Source: Liquorilactobacillus uvarum DSM 19971 (GTDB taxonomy: Bacteria; Bacillota; Bacilli; Lactobacillales; Lactobacillaceae). From it: a stretch of DNA of 64,000 nt. Each line of letters begins with the position of its first letter. Positions within the stretch are counted from its first letter, which is position 1. Of this stretch, positions 19,754 through 28,980 are shown in pieces. The stretch is taken from assembly GCF_001434935.1 (NCBI RefSeq), contig NZ_AZEG01000002.1, forward strand, positions 120,773 to 184,772, read 5' to 3'. Made by a program: the position numbers and the translations under genes. Under the pieces are notes generated by a model, which was given only the letters and a program-made list of their open reading frames with translations, searched no databases and was not told where the DNA came from.

Positions 19754-19782
19754 ACTATAATCAATTTCAGTTTTAATTGCAA
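19754..19782 (-). promoter_or_regulatory. SigA-type groESL promoter
   Basis: On the minus strand TTGCAA (19777-19782), a 17-base spacer and TATAGT (19754-19759), followed within 12 bases by the CIRCE operator. This is the canonical groE arrangement. Confidence 0.88.
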
Positions 19783-19787
19783 CCTTT

Positions 19788-19814
19788 TTATCACTCTTTA
19801 TGCTCAAGTGCTAA
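19788..19814. promoter_or_regulatory. Second, degenerate CIRCE-like element
   Basis: TTATCACTC, nine bases, AAGTGCTAA: same geometry as CIRCE with one mismatch in each arm. It lies upstream of the groESL -35 and covers the -35 region of the divergent ydiL promoter, so HrcA could touch both. Function is inferred. Confidence 0.6.
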
Positions 19815-19830
19815 TTTGTTTGTTTGAATG

Positions 19831-19839
19831 TGCTATACT
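19831..19839 (+). promoter_or_regulatory. Extended -10 promoter for ydiL
   Basis: TGC followed by TATACT (19834-19839) is an extended -10; the -35 position (19811-19816) is weak and overlaps the degenerate CIRCE. The ydiL ATG is 37 bases downstream. Confidence 0.55.
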
Positions 19840-19875
19840 AGCATTGAATTTCAGTCTTTAGATCGGAGTCTACCT

Positions 19876-20508
19876 ATGAACTTAAAAAATAATTCTTTGC
19901 TGCTCACATTGACATACCTTATATCAATGTCTATTCCTAACGTTCTTTTATCTTTTTTTAAAAACAACAATATTTATTATTCAGCAGTTACCTTATGCAG
20001 TCTAATTGGAATGCTTGCTATGATTTTTTTCAATACCAAATATTCATTTAATAATATTGTGATGCCTAAAAAAACACATTCTTTAGCAGTAATTGCATGG
20101 GGTGTAACGGGTATGGTTACTGCCCTGATACTTCAGCGCATCAGCTTTTTCATTGAAACAAGTTTTTTTCATCAATCAATGGTATCGCAAAACACAGCTG
20201 AAACCCTGACTGTACTCAATCACTATCCCTACTACATCTTTTTTGTTGTTTTAGCAGCCCCCATTATGGAAGAATTGGTTTTTCGCAAAGTTCTTTTTGG
20301 AAATCTCGGTGCTTTGATAGGCCCTGTAGGATCAGCGTTGATCTCAAGCACACTTTTCAGTATTGCTCATCAAGACGGACACTTTCTTACATATGTCATC
20401 ATGGGCTTTATCTTTTGTTTCATCTACGCAAAAACTGGGAAAATAATATCTTCAATGCTATCACATGTTCTATTGAATACAATCATTGTTGTACTCAGTC
20501 TAATATGA
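19876..20508 (+). CDS. CPBP-family intramembrane protease, YdiL-like
   Basis: 210 aa polytopic membrane protein (about six spans) of the CPBP/Abi family. It shows the glutamyl-protease motifs E-E-L-V-F-R (about residue 139), F-S-I-A-H (motif 2) and the third conserved H-V-L-L-N near the C-terminus. Substrates are unknown; some relatives protect against bacteriocins or process prenylated peptides. Bacillus subtilis carries the homologue YdiL at this same spot, beside groES. The start is the ATG at 19876, with CGGAG seven bases upstream. Confidence 0.87.
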   Translation: MNLKNNSLLLTLTYLISMSIPNVLLSFFKNNNIYYSAVTLCSLIGMLAMIFFNTKYSFNNIVMPKKTHSLAVIAWGVTGMVTALILQRISFFIETSFFHQSMVSQNTAETLTVLNHYPYYIFFVVLAAPIMEELVFRKVLFGNLGALIGPVGSALISSTLFSIAHQDGHFLTYVIMGFIFCFIYAKTGKIISSMLSHVLLNTIIVVLSLI

Positions 20509-20541
20509 TTGGTATCGATAAACTGCTAAAAAGGCAAAAAA

Positions 20542-20563
20542 AAAGAACCCTTTTGGGTTCTTT
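20542..20563 (+). terminator. Bidirectional terminator between ydiL and rex
   Basis: Nine-base arms 20542-20550 and 20555-20563 (AAAGAACCC/GGGTTCTTT) with loop TTTT; A-rich before and T-rich after, so it works for both converging genes. Confidence 0.88.
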
Positions 20564-20601
20564 ATAATATTCTAGGACAATAATAGCTATTATGTAAAAA
20601 A

Positions 20602-21255
20602 TTATCCAAGTTTATTTTCGTCTTGTTTACCAAATTTATCTAAGAAATAAATCAAGGTCTGTAGTTCATTAGTCAGATCAACATTTTGAACGCGTACTGT
20701 ATCTGGAACTGTTATTCTTAAAGGAGTAAAGTTTAAAATACCCTTAACACCAACTTCAACCAATTCATTCGTCACTTCTTGTGCAACTTTCGCAGGAACA
20801 GTCAAAATAACAATTTCAATCTGTTGGACTGATAGCTGTTCTTTCATATCGTTCATATGATATACTGGAACACCGCTCTGAATAGTACCTGTGATATCTT
20901 CCTTGATATCAAAAGCTGCACTGATGCGTACATTGTTACTTTGATGAAAATTGTAATTTAGCAAAGCATGTCCCAAATTACCCACACCAACAAGTGCAAC
21001 ATTTGTTAATTTATCTTGATTGAGTGTCTTCTTAAAAAAGGCAAGTAGGCTTTCAACGTCATAACCATAGCCGCGCTTACCTAAAGCTCCAAAATACGAA
21101 AAATCGCGCCGAATTGTCGCTGAGTCAACCTTTACAGCGTCAGCCAATTCTGTCGAAGAAACACGCTGCTTGCCCGCATCAGATAGAAAATGAAGATAAC
21201 GGTAATAAATTGGTAATCTTTTGGCAGTTGCATGTGGTATTTTTGATGTTGCCAT
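20602..21255 (-). CDS. rex: Redox-sensing transcriptional repressor Rex
   Basis: Dimeric repressor that leaves DNA when the NADH/NAD+ ratio rises, controlling fermentation and respiration genes. 217 aa: N-terminal winged helix (about 1-80, with V-S-S-T-E-L-A and [13 protein letters not shown] recognition helix) and a Rossmann domain with G-V-G-N-L-G-x-A-L near residue 92. The start is the ATG at 21255 (AAAGGAGG upstream); the longer form adds only seven residues of leader. It is divergent from ydiF. No palindromic Rex operator is evident in its own upstream region. Confidence 0.96.
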   Translation of the reverse strand: MATSKIPHATAKRLPIYYRYLHFLSDAGKQRVSSTELADAVKVDSATIRRDFSYFGALGKRGYGYDVESLLAFFKKTLNQDKLTNVALVGVGNLGHALLNYNFHQSNNVRISAAFDIKEDITGTIQSGVPVYHMNDMKEQLSVQQIEIVILTVPAKVAQEVTNELVEVGVKGILNFTPLRITVPDTVRVQNVDLTNELQTLIYFLDKFGKQDENKLG

Positions 21256-21483
21256 AATAATCCTCCTTTCCAAATTAAAGTCAAACTTGTTATTATTGTA
21301 ACATAGACTCTGAAACGTGAGAACAATATAATGCTTTTTATGTGAACAGAATCGTACACCACTTTTTTTAACACAGTCATGCTACACTAAAAAGAATCCA
21401 CTTGCAATAATTTAAACTCTTATTTTTCTAAATTTTTTAAAATGCATTATAACTTATATGTTAATTGATTAGGAAGTGTGAAA

Positions 21484-23433
21484 ATGATCTTACTTGAAGT
21501 TCAACAAGCTGCCCGTTATTTTGGAGCAGATCTTCTTTTTAAAAACGTGAGTCTTACTCTCCAAGAAAAATCACGTGTTGCCTTGGTCGGGCGTAACGGT
21601 GTTGGAAAATCGACGCTTCTAAAAATGATCATCGGTCAGCAAAAAACTGATGAGGGTCAAATTATTAAAAAAAAGAACCTCACTATCGGCTACCTTGCAC
21701 AAGACACCGGTCTCGAATCGAATAATACACTTTATGATGAGATGCTGACCGTTTTTGAAGACCTGCAAAATACCGAACGCCAAATGCATAAGTTGGAAAA
21801 AGAAATTGCACAAATGTCAGATAATGTTCAAATAAATCAAAAAAATTACGATAATCTGCTCAAAAAATACGATAAAATACAGCACACTTTTAAGGAAAAA
21901 AATGGTTATGGCTATGAATCTGAAATTCGCTCTATTTTGCATGGATTTCACTTTTTTGAAGCAGATTACTCAAAAAAAATTGCATCATTATCTGGCGGTC
22001 AAAAAACACGTTTAGCTTTGGCAAAACTCCTTTTGGAAAAACGTGATCTCTTAATTCTTGATGAACCCACAAATCATTTAGACATATCAACTTTAAGTTG
22101 GTTAGAAAACTACCTCCAATCCTACAGTGGAGCTTTGCTTATCGTATCACATGATCGCTATTTCTTAGACAAGATTGCAACAGATGTTTATGAACTGACA
22201 CAACATTCTGTTCAATTTTATAAAGGAAATTATACAGACTATATTCATGAAAAAAGTGAACGAATTCGTCTTCAATGGAAAAAATTCGAAAAGCAGCAAG
22301 CTGAGATAGCAAAATTAGAAGACTTTGTTGATCGAAACTTAGCACGCGCTTCAACAACAAAAAGAGCTCAGAGCCGGCGAAAGCAACTTGAAAAAATGGA
22401 ACGTCTTGAACGTCCCCAAGGTCAGGAAAAAGGTCCACATTTTCAATTCAAAATTGACCAAGAGAGTGGAAATATCGTGTTGATAGTTGAAAATGCTGCT
22501 ATCGGTCATGATAATAAAATTATCTCAGAACCAATAAACATTGATCTTAGGAAACACAACATCATGGCTGTCGTTGGTCCAAATGGCATAGGAAAATCAA
22601 CTTTACTTAAAAGTATCCTGAATAAGATTCCCTTCATCAAAGGCCACTGCCAATTCGGAACAAACGTTGATGTTGGATATTACGATCAAGAGTTAAAAAA
22701 TCTCGATGCTTCCAAAACTGTTTTAAGTGAAATCTGGGATGACCATCCCTTAACTCCTGAAAAAGATATTCGTTCTGTTTTAGGTAGTTTTCTTTTTTCT
22801 GGCGATGATGTAAAAAAAATCGTTCACAATTTATCTGGTGGTGAAAAAGCGCGTTTACTGCTAACAAAAATGGCTATGAACAATCATAATTTTCTTGTCT
22901 TCGATGAACCTACTAACCATTTAGATATTGACAGCAAAGAAGTTTTAGAAAATGCACTTATCAACTTCGATGGAACCGTGCTTTTTGTCTCACATGACCG
23001 TTACTTTATCAATAAAGTCGCTACTAGCGTTCTCGAAATATCTGAAACTGGCAGCGAACTTTTTCTAGGCGATTATGATTATTATGTCGATAAAAAAGAA
23101 GAACAAGAACTTATCGCCAATGAAAAAAACAAAAAAGGCAGCTTAGATGTTCCATCAGCTACCTCATCCGCTAAAAACAACTACAAAAACAGTAAAACTG
23201 CACAAAAAAAGGAACGCAAGTTAAAACGTGAAATAGCAGCACTTGAGGAAAAAATTGAAAAATTAAGCCAAAATAAATTCGAAATTGAAAAGCAGATGTC
23301 TCTGCCAGAAAACTTTTCCGATGTTTCTAAAACACAAGAATTACAGCTTAAATTAGCTGAATGTACAAAACAATTAGATCAAGCCGAACAGTTATGGGAA
23401 GAAAAAAGCTTAGCATTAGAAGATAACGATTGA
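21484..23433 (+). CDS. ydiF: ABC-F family ATPase, YdiF-like
   Basis: Soluble ribosome-associated ABC-F protein, 649 aa. Two ABC cassettes (about 1-250 and 318-530) each have Walker A (G-R-N-G-V-G-K-S-T and G-P-N-G-I-G-K-S-T), an L-S-G-G signature, and Walker B L-D-E-P-T-N-H-L-D. They are joined by a linker rich in basic residues and followed by a C-terminal coiled coil (about 570-645). Bacillus subtilis YdiF lies near rex, tsaD and groESL, as here, which supports the name. Translation-factor rather than resistance role is the likely one. The ATG at 21484 is used (AGGA nine bases upstream) rather than the GTG two codons earlier. Confidence 0.9.
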   Translation: MILLEVQQAARYFGADLLFKNVSLTLQEKSRVALVGRNGVGKSTLLKMIIGQQKTDEGQIIKKKNLTIGYLAQDTGLESNNTLYDEMLTVFEDLQNTERQMHKLEKEIAQMSDNVQINQKNYDNLLKKYDKIQHTFKEKNGYGYESEIRSILHGFHFFEADYSKKIASLSGGQKTRLALAKLLLEKRDLLILDEPTNHLDISTLSWLENYLQSYSGALLIVSHDRYFLDKIATDVYELTQHSVQFYKGNYTDYIHEKSERIRLQWKKFEKQQAEIAKLEDFVDRNLARASTTKRAQSRRKQLEKMERLERPQGQEKGPHFQFKIDQESGNIVLIVENAAIGHDNKIISEPINIDLRKHNIMAVVGPNGIGKSTLLKSILNKIPFIKGHCQFGTNVDVGYYDQELKNLDASKTVLSEIWDDHPLTPEKDIRSVLGSFLFSGDDVKKIVHNLSGGEKARLLLTKMAMNNHNFLVFDEPTNHLDIDSKEVLENALINFDGTVLFVSHDRYFINKVATSVLEISETGSELFLGDYDYYVDKKEEQELIANEKNKKGSLDVPSATSSAKNNYKNSKTAQKKERKLKREIAALEEKIEKLSQNKFEIEKQMSLPENFSDVSKTQELQLKLAECTKQLDQAEQLWEEKSLALEDND

Positions 23434-24000
23434 CCTTTTTATTCGCTCCGTCAAAAGCTTAGGCCACCACTAAGGTATAAAAACTAACAACACGATAAAT
23501 TGTGGACGCTGATTACCAAGCTCTGAATATTGGTCGTAATTATAAACACGGGTTAGAGTTAACGCTGGGGAATTTTGAAGCACTTTAGTTCATATATAAA
23601 AGTTTATTTATGGAGTGTGGCACATGGCGGTAAAATTTGGATGCTAATGCAAAATTACAAACATAACATTTTTTAGTACAAGTAATTCGAAGTTAGGCGA
23701 AGAACTTTAACTTATGAAACACTTTTATGTTGAGTCAACATGAAAAATAGATCAAAATTTTACTTTTGACAAGAACTAATCTCTTCATTTTCTGTTTTTA
23801 TTACACTTAATTAAAGAACAGTCTCACTTTTAGCAATACATTGATAATGAAATAGATCCATTCAGAATTTGATTTTTGTCATTTTCTGAATGGATCTATT
23901 ATTGTTTATTCAGACTTATCTCTGATATATATGCTATTATATTGTATTTCAACGACTTTACAAAATATTTTACTATTTATTCAACTGTCAAAAAAATCAC
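23434..24000. other. 567-bp gap with probable decayed sequence and a 17-bp hairpin
   Basis: No intact gene. The minus strand has one 34-codon open stretch ending near 23480 (reading ...R-V-Y-N-Y-D-Q-Y-S-E-L-G-N-Q-R-P-Q-F) with no start, and stops soon break every frame; it looks like a gene remnant that I cannot identify. An inverted repeat with 17-base arms (23851-23867 and 23884-23900) lies 100 bases beyond the tsaD stop and may terminate it, although its T-run is poor. Confidence 0.5.
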
Positions 24001-25026
24001 TTAACCTATCCAAGAAAACTCCAAACTCGGATCAGCATTTAAACTCATATCAGCCTGAACCCCAGCTTTCCAGGCGACATAGCCGGCCGCACCAATCATC
24101 GCGGCATTATCCCCACACAGTTTTAGTGGAGCCATTAATAACGAAACATCATCGAATGTTTTGAGCTCGTGTTCAATTCTTTCACGCAATCCGCTATTAG
24201 CTGCGACTCCTCCAGCTAAAATTAATTGTTTAACCGGATATTTTTTCAAAGCATTAACCATTTTCTGGGCAAGCACGTCCACTACACTTTGCTGAAAACT
24301 TGCAGCTAGATTCTTGTGATCAAGTTTTTCCCCCACCTGGTCTGCATGATGAACAGTATTTATAAATGCACTTTTAAGCCCACTAAAACTAAAATCAAAG
24401 TTATTTTCATTGATCATCGCTCGTGGAAAATTAAAAACATCTTTTCCTAAGTGTGCCATTTGATCTATTTCTTTCCCTGCCGGATAATTGATGCCTAGCA
24501 CCCGTCCTATTTTGTCATATGCTTCTCCCGCTGCATCGTCACGTGTCTCACCGATTATTTCGTAACTATTTGGCGCAGACAAATAAACCAGTTCTGTATG
24601 CCCTCCCGACACAAGCAATGCGAGTGCAGGGAAAACAAGTGGTTTAACAAAACGAGCTGCATATATGTGACCAGCCATGTGATTAACTGGTATTAGAGGT
24701 AAATTATGTGCGAAAGCTACTACTTTAGCTGCCGAAACCCCTACAAGCAAAGCTCCTACAAGCCCAGGCCCATAAGTAACTGCCACTGCACTCAAATCAG
24801 CATAATCCACACCGGCCTCATTTAAGGCATCCTCAAGACACAACGTGACCTGTTCAATATGATGGCGACTAGCAACCTCTGGAACAACACCTCCAAATCT
24901 TTTATGGCTGTTTATTTGTGTTGCAACAACATTCGATAAGATTTTATGCCCATCTTCGATGACAGCTACACTTGTCTCATCACAGCTCGATTCAAAAGCT
25001 AAAATCAATTCTCTCTGCTTATTCAT
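24001..25026 (-). CDS. tsaD: tRNA N6-threonylcarbamoyladenosine transferase subunit TsaD
   Basis: Catalytic Kae1/Gcp-family subunit that moves threonylcarbamoyl from TC-AMP to A37 of ANN-decoding tRNAs; works with TsaB and TsaE. 341 aa with the metal ligands H116 and H120 in N-H-M-A-G-H, a third D near the C-terminus in G-D-N-A-A, and the ASKHA nucleotide loops (E-S-S-C-D-E-T and G-G-H-T-E). It starts two bases after the rimI stop, with AAGGGAA upstream. tsaE is not in this window. Confidence 0.98.
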   Translation of the reverse strand: MNKQRELILAFESSCDETSVAVIEDGHKILSNVVATQINSHKRFGGVVPEVASRHHIEQVTLCLEDALNEAGVDYADLSAVAVTYGPGLVGALLVGVSAAKVVAFAHNLPLIPVNHMAGHIYAARFVKPLVFPALALLVSGGHTELVYLSAPNSYEIIGETRDDAAGEAYDKIGRVLGINYPAGKEIDQMAHLGKDVFNFPRAMINENNFDFSFSGLKSAFINTVHHADQVGEKLDHKNLAASFQQSVVDVLAQKMVNALKKYPVKQLILAGGVAANSGLRERIEHELKTFDDVSLLMAPLKLCGDNAAMIGAAGYVAWKAGVQADMSLNADPSLEFSWIG

Positions 25027-25028
25027 GC

Positions 25029-25610
25029 TTAACCGTTCCCTTTTCTTGAAAATACATATCTCATATCCACAGCGTCTTCCCGATTAGACACATAATAATC
25101 TCTTTTTAATCCATAATTTACAAAACCTAGTGATTTATACAGTGCTTGGGCTGGTTTATTACTCATTCTTACCTCTAAACTAAGTGATCGATAATTTAGA
25201 TTGTTAGTGTAGTCGATCATCACCCTCAATAAATAGCGACCAAGCCCGTTTCTTTGATACGTTGGCATAACTGCAATGTTTGTAATATGTACATCACGCT
25301 CTCTGCTATCAAACGCTGCACCAATAAAAGCCACTAAACGGTCCTCATGACGCATTATCAAATACAAATTTTTATTTTCATTTTTTATTTCGGCTTCAAA
25401 AACTCCAAAATTCCATGAATTATCATCAGGATAGACCTTTTTTTGAAGACTAAGCAGCTCTGGAATATCTGGAACAATAGCGCGACTCACAAGAAATGAA
25501 TTTTTATTTATTAAAATATGCCTATTTCTAAATACAAGTTCAGCTTGCTTTGATTTTTCATTCCAAAAAGCATGCAATAAAGTATTAAATTTTTTCAACA
25601 TACGGTTCAT
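25029..25610 (-). CDS. rimI: Ribosomal-protein-alanine N-acetyltransferase RimI-like
   Basis: GNAT acetyltransferase; the family acetylates the N-terminus of ribosomal protein S18, though Gram-positive targets are less certain. 193 aa with an unusually long N-terminal lead (about 40 residues) before the GNAT core. The acetyl-CoA loop is Q-R-N-G-L-G-R, with the later A-L-Y-K-S-L-G-F and Y-Y family ending. It overlaps tsaB by 26 bases and abuts tsaD, the standard tsaB-rimI-tsaD order. The ATG at 25610 has GGGAG seven bases upstream; a second ATG four codons in is possible. Confidence 0.92.
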   Translation of the reverse strand: MNRMLKKFNTLLHAFWNEKSKQAELVFRNRHILINKNSFLVSRAIVPDIPELLSLQKKVYPDDNSWNFGVFEAEIKNENKNLYLIMRHEDRLVAFIGAAFDSRERDVHITNIAVMPTYQRNGLGRYLLRVMIDYTNNLNYRSLSLEVRMSNKPAQALYKSLGFVNYGLKRDYYVSNREDAVDMRYVFSRKGNG

Positions 25611-26310
25611 GGTCAGTCTCCCGATGATTTTTTAGCCACTGTGTCTCCGCTTGAGTTAATCGCAAATAATGCGGTACAAAGCTATTAATTTCTACGGCTG
25701 CATTTTTTTCACCTATCAACCCCAAAACATAGGCTTGCGGATAAGCAAAATTTTGAGCTGCAAAAGAAATTTTTTTTGAATCCAATTTTTCAAGCAACTG
25801 CTTCTTGAAACTCGTACAATCTTTACCTACAAAAATAACTTTAGCGTGCCCCCGCAGCAATTCACAAAGCCTCTCAAGCTCGATATGCTGATCAGCAATT
25901 ATTTGCACAAGTTTCCCATTTTTACTCTGATAACCACCTGCAAAAACATTGTTACGACGTGCATCAAATAGAGGAACTATCAAGTAATCCTCAACATTTG
26001 CAAGAGTTTCTGCTAAAACTTCCAAACTTGAAACCCCAACTAACTCCTTATTCAAGGTACAAGCGAAAGTCTTAGCAGTCGTAATTCCTATTCGGAGTCC
26101 TGTGTACGAACCAGGACCTTGTGCCACAACTATTCGATCAATGTCTTGCGGCTTCCATTTCGTTTGTTTAAAAAGGCCTTCAATTAACGGCATCAAAGTC
26201 ACACTATGGTTTTTGTTTATATTGGTTGTCGTTGTCGTCAGTAGCTGTTCATCCTCAAGCAAGGCAACACTCAATGGCTGATTCGAAGTATCAATTGCCA
26301 ACACTTTCAT
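25585..26310 (-). CDS. tsaB: TsaB subunit of the t6A complex
   Basis: 241 aa ASKHA-fold scaffold protein dimerising with TsaD for t6A37 synthesis. The N-terminal A-I-D-T-S and G-P-G-S-Y-T-G-L-R-I-G loops are typical; the C-terminal half is variable. First gene of the tsaB-rimI-tsaD operon. The start ATG has a GGAG about 12 bases upstream. The adjacent upstream gap of some 200 bases should hold the promoter, but no clear one stands out. The B. subtilis neighbour tsaE (ydiB) is absent here. Confidence 0.96.
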   Translation of the reverse strand: MKVLAIDTSNQPLSVALLEDEQLLTTTTTNINKNHSVTLMPLIEGLFKQTKWKPQDIDRIVVAQGPGSYTGLRIGITTAKTFACTLNKELVGVSSLEVLAETLANVEDYLIVPLFDARRNNVFAGGYQSKNGKLVQIIADQHIELERLCELLRGHAKVIFVGKDCTSFKKQLLEKLDSKKISFAAQNFAYPQAYVLGLIGEKNAAVEINSFVPHYLRLTQAETQWLKNHRETDHEPYVEKI

Positions 26311-26469
26311 TATATTCTATCGCTCCACTTCTTCAATCGTAAATTCCAACAACAATACTATCACATTTATTAAATATAATGTGACCGGATGCTAACATTC
26401 TAATGTTACTTTGATTGCATAAAAAATAAATTTTATAAATCAAGAAAAATTTAATTGTATAAAATAAAA

Positions 26470-26502
26470 GGGCATAAGCACGACATCTGTCCTGCTCAAG
26501 CC
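26470..26502 (-). terminator. Terminator of folT
   Basis: Imperfect hairpin with about 15-base arms (GGCTTGAGCAGGACA against TGTCGTGCTTATGCC on the minus strand) followed by TTTTATTTTAT. Ends the folT transcript before tsaB. Confidence 0.65.
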
Positions 26503-26516
26503 TCATTTTAATACCT

Positions 26517-27050
26517 CTATCTCAATCTAACATGATTCTTAAGTGTGTTCAATACCGTATTCTTGCTTACGATTGATAATAAAATAACTTGAATTGGTAT
26601 CATCAGCAACTCTTTCAAAATACGTACTGGAAAAATGGACCAGAATAAAGCATGATATAGCCACATAATCCAAAACGTGTTCAATAGTGCATCAACAACC
26701 AAGATGTTGATGAGCACCGCACATAAAATACGCAAAAAGCTCACTTTTTTATCGTAGAAAATAACTCCATAGATAAAAGCCTCTATAAAAGCAGAAATAG
26801 TAAATCCTACGAAATAACCGCCAATTCCCCCCATTAACAGAGTTCCAACGATATCAGCAATTGCAGATGCGACACCACCAACTATCGGTCCAAACCAAGC
26901 TGCCATAAAAAAAACGATTATAAAAGTCAGGCTTATTCGAACCGACCAAACTCCAAACGACAAAAACTTTCCAACAATTATGTCCATCGCAATCAACAAA
27001 CCCAACAATGCAACATCCCTTGTTGTCAATTTTGTACCTAAATTATTCAC
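26517..27050 (-). CDS. folT: ECF-transporter substrate-binding protein, folate-specific FolT
   Basis: S-component of a group II energy-coupling-factor transporter, which uses the shared EcfA-A'-T module elsewhere in the genome to import folates. 177 aa with about six membrane spans and the L-L-I-A-M-D ECF contact in helix 1. Specificity is inferred from the tetrahydrofolate riboswitch in its leader and similarity to the FolT family (the R-I-S-L-T-F motif and G-P-I-V-G-G). Start is a GTG preceded by GGGAG, sitting right after the riboswitch. Confidence 0.88.
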   Translation of the reverse strand: MNNLGTKLTTRDVALLGLLIAMDIIVGKFLSFGVWSVRISLTFIIVFFMAAWFGPIVGGVASAIADIVGTLLMGGIGGYFVGFTISAFIEAFIYGVIFYDKKVSFLRILCAVLINILVVDALLNTFWIMWLYHALFWSIFPVRILKELLMIPIQVILLSIVSKNTVLNTLKNHVRLR

Positions 27051-27085
27051 TTAGACATCTCCCAAATTGAGCTGCCACAAAAAAT

Positions 27086-27187
27086 GCGGCGAATGCAGAG
27101 ATAAAACCGCGAGAAGCTTTGCAATCACTCTTCGTCCAAAAGACACATTCCGTCCTTTTAGCACTTTACGCTTTATCCCCTACCCCG
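27086..27187 (-). promoter_or_regulatory. Tetrahydrofolate (THF) riboswitch
   Basis: The minus-strand leader matches the folT-type THF aptamer: GATAAA pairs with TTTATC around the conserved GCGTAAAGTG strand, the P3 arm AAAAGGAC/GTCTTTT closes on GGAATGT, and ACGAAG plus a 3' GCATTCGCC complete the fold. An extended -10 lies just upstream. After the aptamer a CAGCTC stretch can pair with the GGGAG ribosome site, suggesting translational shut-off when folate is bound (inference). Confidence 0.85.
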
Positions 27188-27213
27188 AAATTTACGCATA
27201 TCTGCGCTTAATA

Positions 27214-27224
27214 ATTATAGCATA
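27214..27224 (-). promoter_or_regulatory. Extended -10 of folT leader
   Basis: On the minus strand TATGC followed by TATAAT; no convincing -35. The start point falls a few bases before the THF aptamer. Confidence 0.6.
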
Positions 27225-27320
27225 TTAACTGTAAAACATTTGTTTATTCGAGATATCATTCACATATTTTATTGTGAATCTTTTAGTCAAATAACAAAGC
27301 AGTTCGGACAAGACCATATC

Positions 27321-28073
27321 CTAATTATTTTTCAACCACTCACATGAAGCTGTACAACATAAATCTTGTTCAGTTTTAATTTGATGAACAGTCTTTATTT
27401 CTTGATCATTTTCATCAATATAAGCTCGACTTTCAACTGTGTCTCCATAATGAACTTCTTGTTTGTATTTAATATTCATTTTTTTCAAAGAATGATTTAG
27501 CAGAAAATTAGAAGGAAGTGCATCCATCATCCAATCAAAATAATGAACATTGTTTACATGCTCATTCGAATCAATATCCATAAACCGGACTTGATAATTC
27601 TTCGTTCTCCCTTGCTCATCTGAAGATAGCTTTTCAGGTTCAGGCAGTCGTTCAATTTTTTTCGTATATTCAGAGGAGTAAGGTTCAATCAGTTCTGGTA
27701 AAATACGTGCTATTTTACGTTTATTCTGATCCATCAAAACAAATACACTGTGCATTTTTGCAAGCTCCTCGCCATTTTCGCTCTTGATCCAAAAATCGCG
27801 ATAACAAAAATAACGATTGTAACTCGCTGCCTCAGTTATGACATTTACTTTTTCATAAATTTGCGGCATTCTTTTAATTTCAATCAAATGCTGTGTAATA
27901 ACCCAGCCCAAGCCCAGTCCTTTAACTTTTTTTACAGTCACACCTAACTCATTGCTCTGATCTTGTGAGGCCAACATCATAATGTTTACCAGCATTCCAA
28001 CAGTTACTCTGCGTGTGCAGTCGGTTTCATAAAAAAGTATTTTGTGCTCTTCACTATATTTTTTCCCCGACAT
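27321..28073 (-). CDS. Acyl-ACP thioesterase (FatA/FatB-like hotdog family)
   Basis: 250 aa double-hotdog thioesterase releasing fatty acids from acyl-carrier protein. The N-terminal hotdog begins near residue 8 (H-K-I-L-F-Y-E-T-D). The catalytic N and H are in D-I-D-S-N-E-H-V-N-N-V-H-Y near residue 168. The family occurs in plants and lactobacilli. The gene is a single unit 17 bases upstream of rsmI in transcription order reversed, so its stop precedes folT's leader by about 100 bases. Substrate chain length cannot be read from the sequence. Confidence 0.88.
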   Translation of the reverse strand: MSGKKYSEEHKILFYETDCTRRVTVGMLVNIMMLASQDQSNELGVTVKKVKGLGLGWVITQHLIEIKRMPQIYEKVNVITEAASYNRYFCYRDFWIKSENGEELAKMHSVFVLMDQNKRKIARILPELIEPYSSEYTKKIERLPEPEKLSSDEQGRTKNYQVRFMDIDSNEHVNNVHYFDWMMDALPSNFLLNHSLKKMNIKYKQEVHYGDTVESRAYIDENDQEIKTVHQIKTEQDLCCTASCEWLKNN

Positions 28074-28089
28074 TTAGTCACCTTCCCAT

Positions 28090-28980
28090 TTATTTAGAAT
28101 CTAAGTGATGATAGGCATTATAAACCAACTGTTTTTTCAATTTGTTTTTCTTAGCCACCAATTTGATAGCATCATTCACTCTCATCGTTTCAGTATCAAG
28201 CATCTGTTTAACCTGTTCTTCCAAAGGGAGTTTTTTCAGTTGATCCTCGGGTTCATCTTCAGCATTGGTTCTACCTTCAACAATCAGGCAAAATTCACCG
28301 CGAACTTCTTGAGTTTCCGACCATTCCAGAGCATCAGCAAGACTCCCACGTAAAAATTCTTCATATCTCTTGGTAAGTTCTCGACATAGAACAATTTTTC
28401 GATCTTCACCGAATTTTTTACTCATTGCCTGGAGTGTTTTCTTCAAACGATGCGGAGCTTCATAGAAAATCATCGTTTCAGTATGTCTATTTAGCTTATC
28501 CAACTCATTTTCTTTCAGAGAACTTTTACGAGCAAGAAAGCCATAAAAAATAAAAGGCTGTGGTGCCAACCCAGAGGCGATCAACGCAGTAATTCCTGCA
28601 TTAGCTCCTGGCAATGGAACAACAGCGATATTTTGCGTTATACATTCTTCCACCAATTCATGCCCGGGATCACTAATTGAGGGCATTCCAGCATCACTAA
28701 CTTGTGCAATTGATTGGCCGCTTAAAAGTTTCTTTACAAGAAGAGGTATTCTTTCCTTTGTATTATGTTCATGAAAACTAATTTGCGGTGTCTTTATCTC
28801 AAAATGGTTCAACAACTTCTGGGTGTTACGGGTATCTTCAGCTGCAATTAAATCAACATCTTTGAGGGTGTCGATTGCACGTAAAGTCATATCAGCAAGA
28901 TTTCCAATCGGAGTTGGTATTAAATATAAGGATCCGCTAGTTCCTGTATGATGAAAACTACTCATTGCCTTTATAGTCAT
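28090..28980 (-). CDS. rsmI: 16S rRNA 2'-O-methyltransferase RsmI
   Basis: Methylates the ribose of C1402 in 16S rRNA using SAM. 296 aa with the tetrapyrrole-methylase fold: the N-terminal L-Y-L-I-P-T-P-I-G-N-L loop, A-E-D-T-R-N-T, S-D-A-G-M-P-S-I-S-D-P-G, and F-Y-E-A-P-H-R. The start is the ATG at 28980, with GGGGAGAG six bases upstream; the yabA stop overlaps it (TAATG). Last gene of the tmk-darA-holB-yabA-rsmI cluster. Confidence 0.96.
   Translation of the reverse strand: MTIKAMSSFHHTGTSGSLYLIPTPIGNLADMTLRAIDTLKDVDLIAAEDTRNTQKLLNHFEIKTPQISFHEHNTKERIPLLVKKLLSGQSIAQVSDAGMPSISDPGHELVEECITQNIAVVPLPGANAGITALIASGLAPQPFIFYGFLARKSSLKENELDKLNRHTETMIFYEAPHRLKKTLQAMSKKFGEDRKIVLCRELTKRYEEFLRGSLADALEWSETQEVRGEFCLIVEGRTNAEDEPEDQLKKLPLEEQVKQMLDTETMRVNDAIKLVAKKNKLKKQLVYNAYHHLDSK

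Noticed and set aside
21256..21483. Rex operator (TTGTGA-N6-TCACAA) before rex or ydiF
   Set aside because: Only partial half-sites (such as ATGTGAACA) are found.
23931..24164. 77-codon plus-strand frame at the end of tsaD
   Set aside because: Mostly antisense to the tsaD C-terminus; the rest is AT-rich spacer without a ribosome site.
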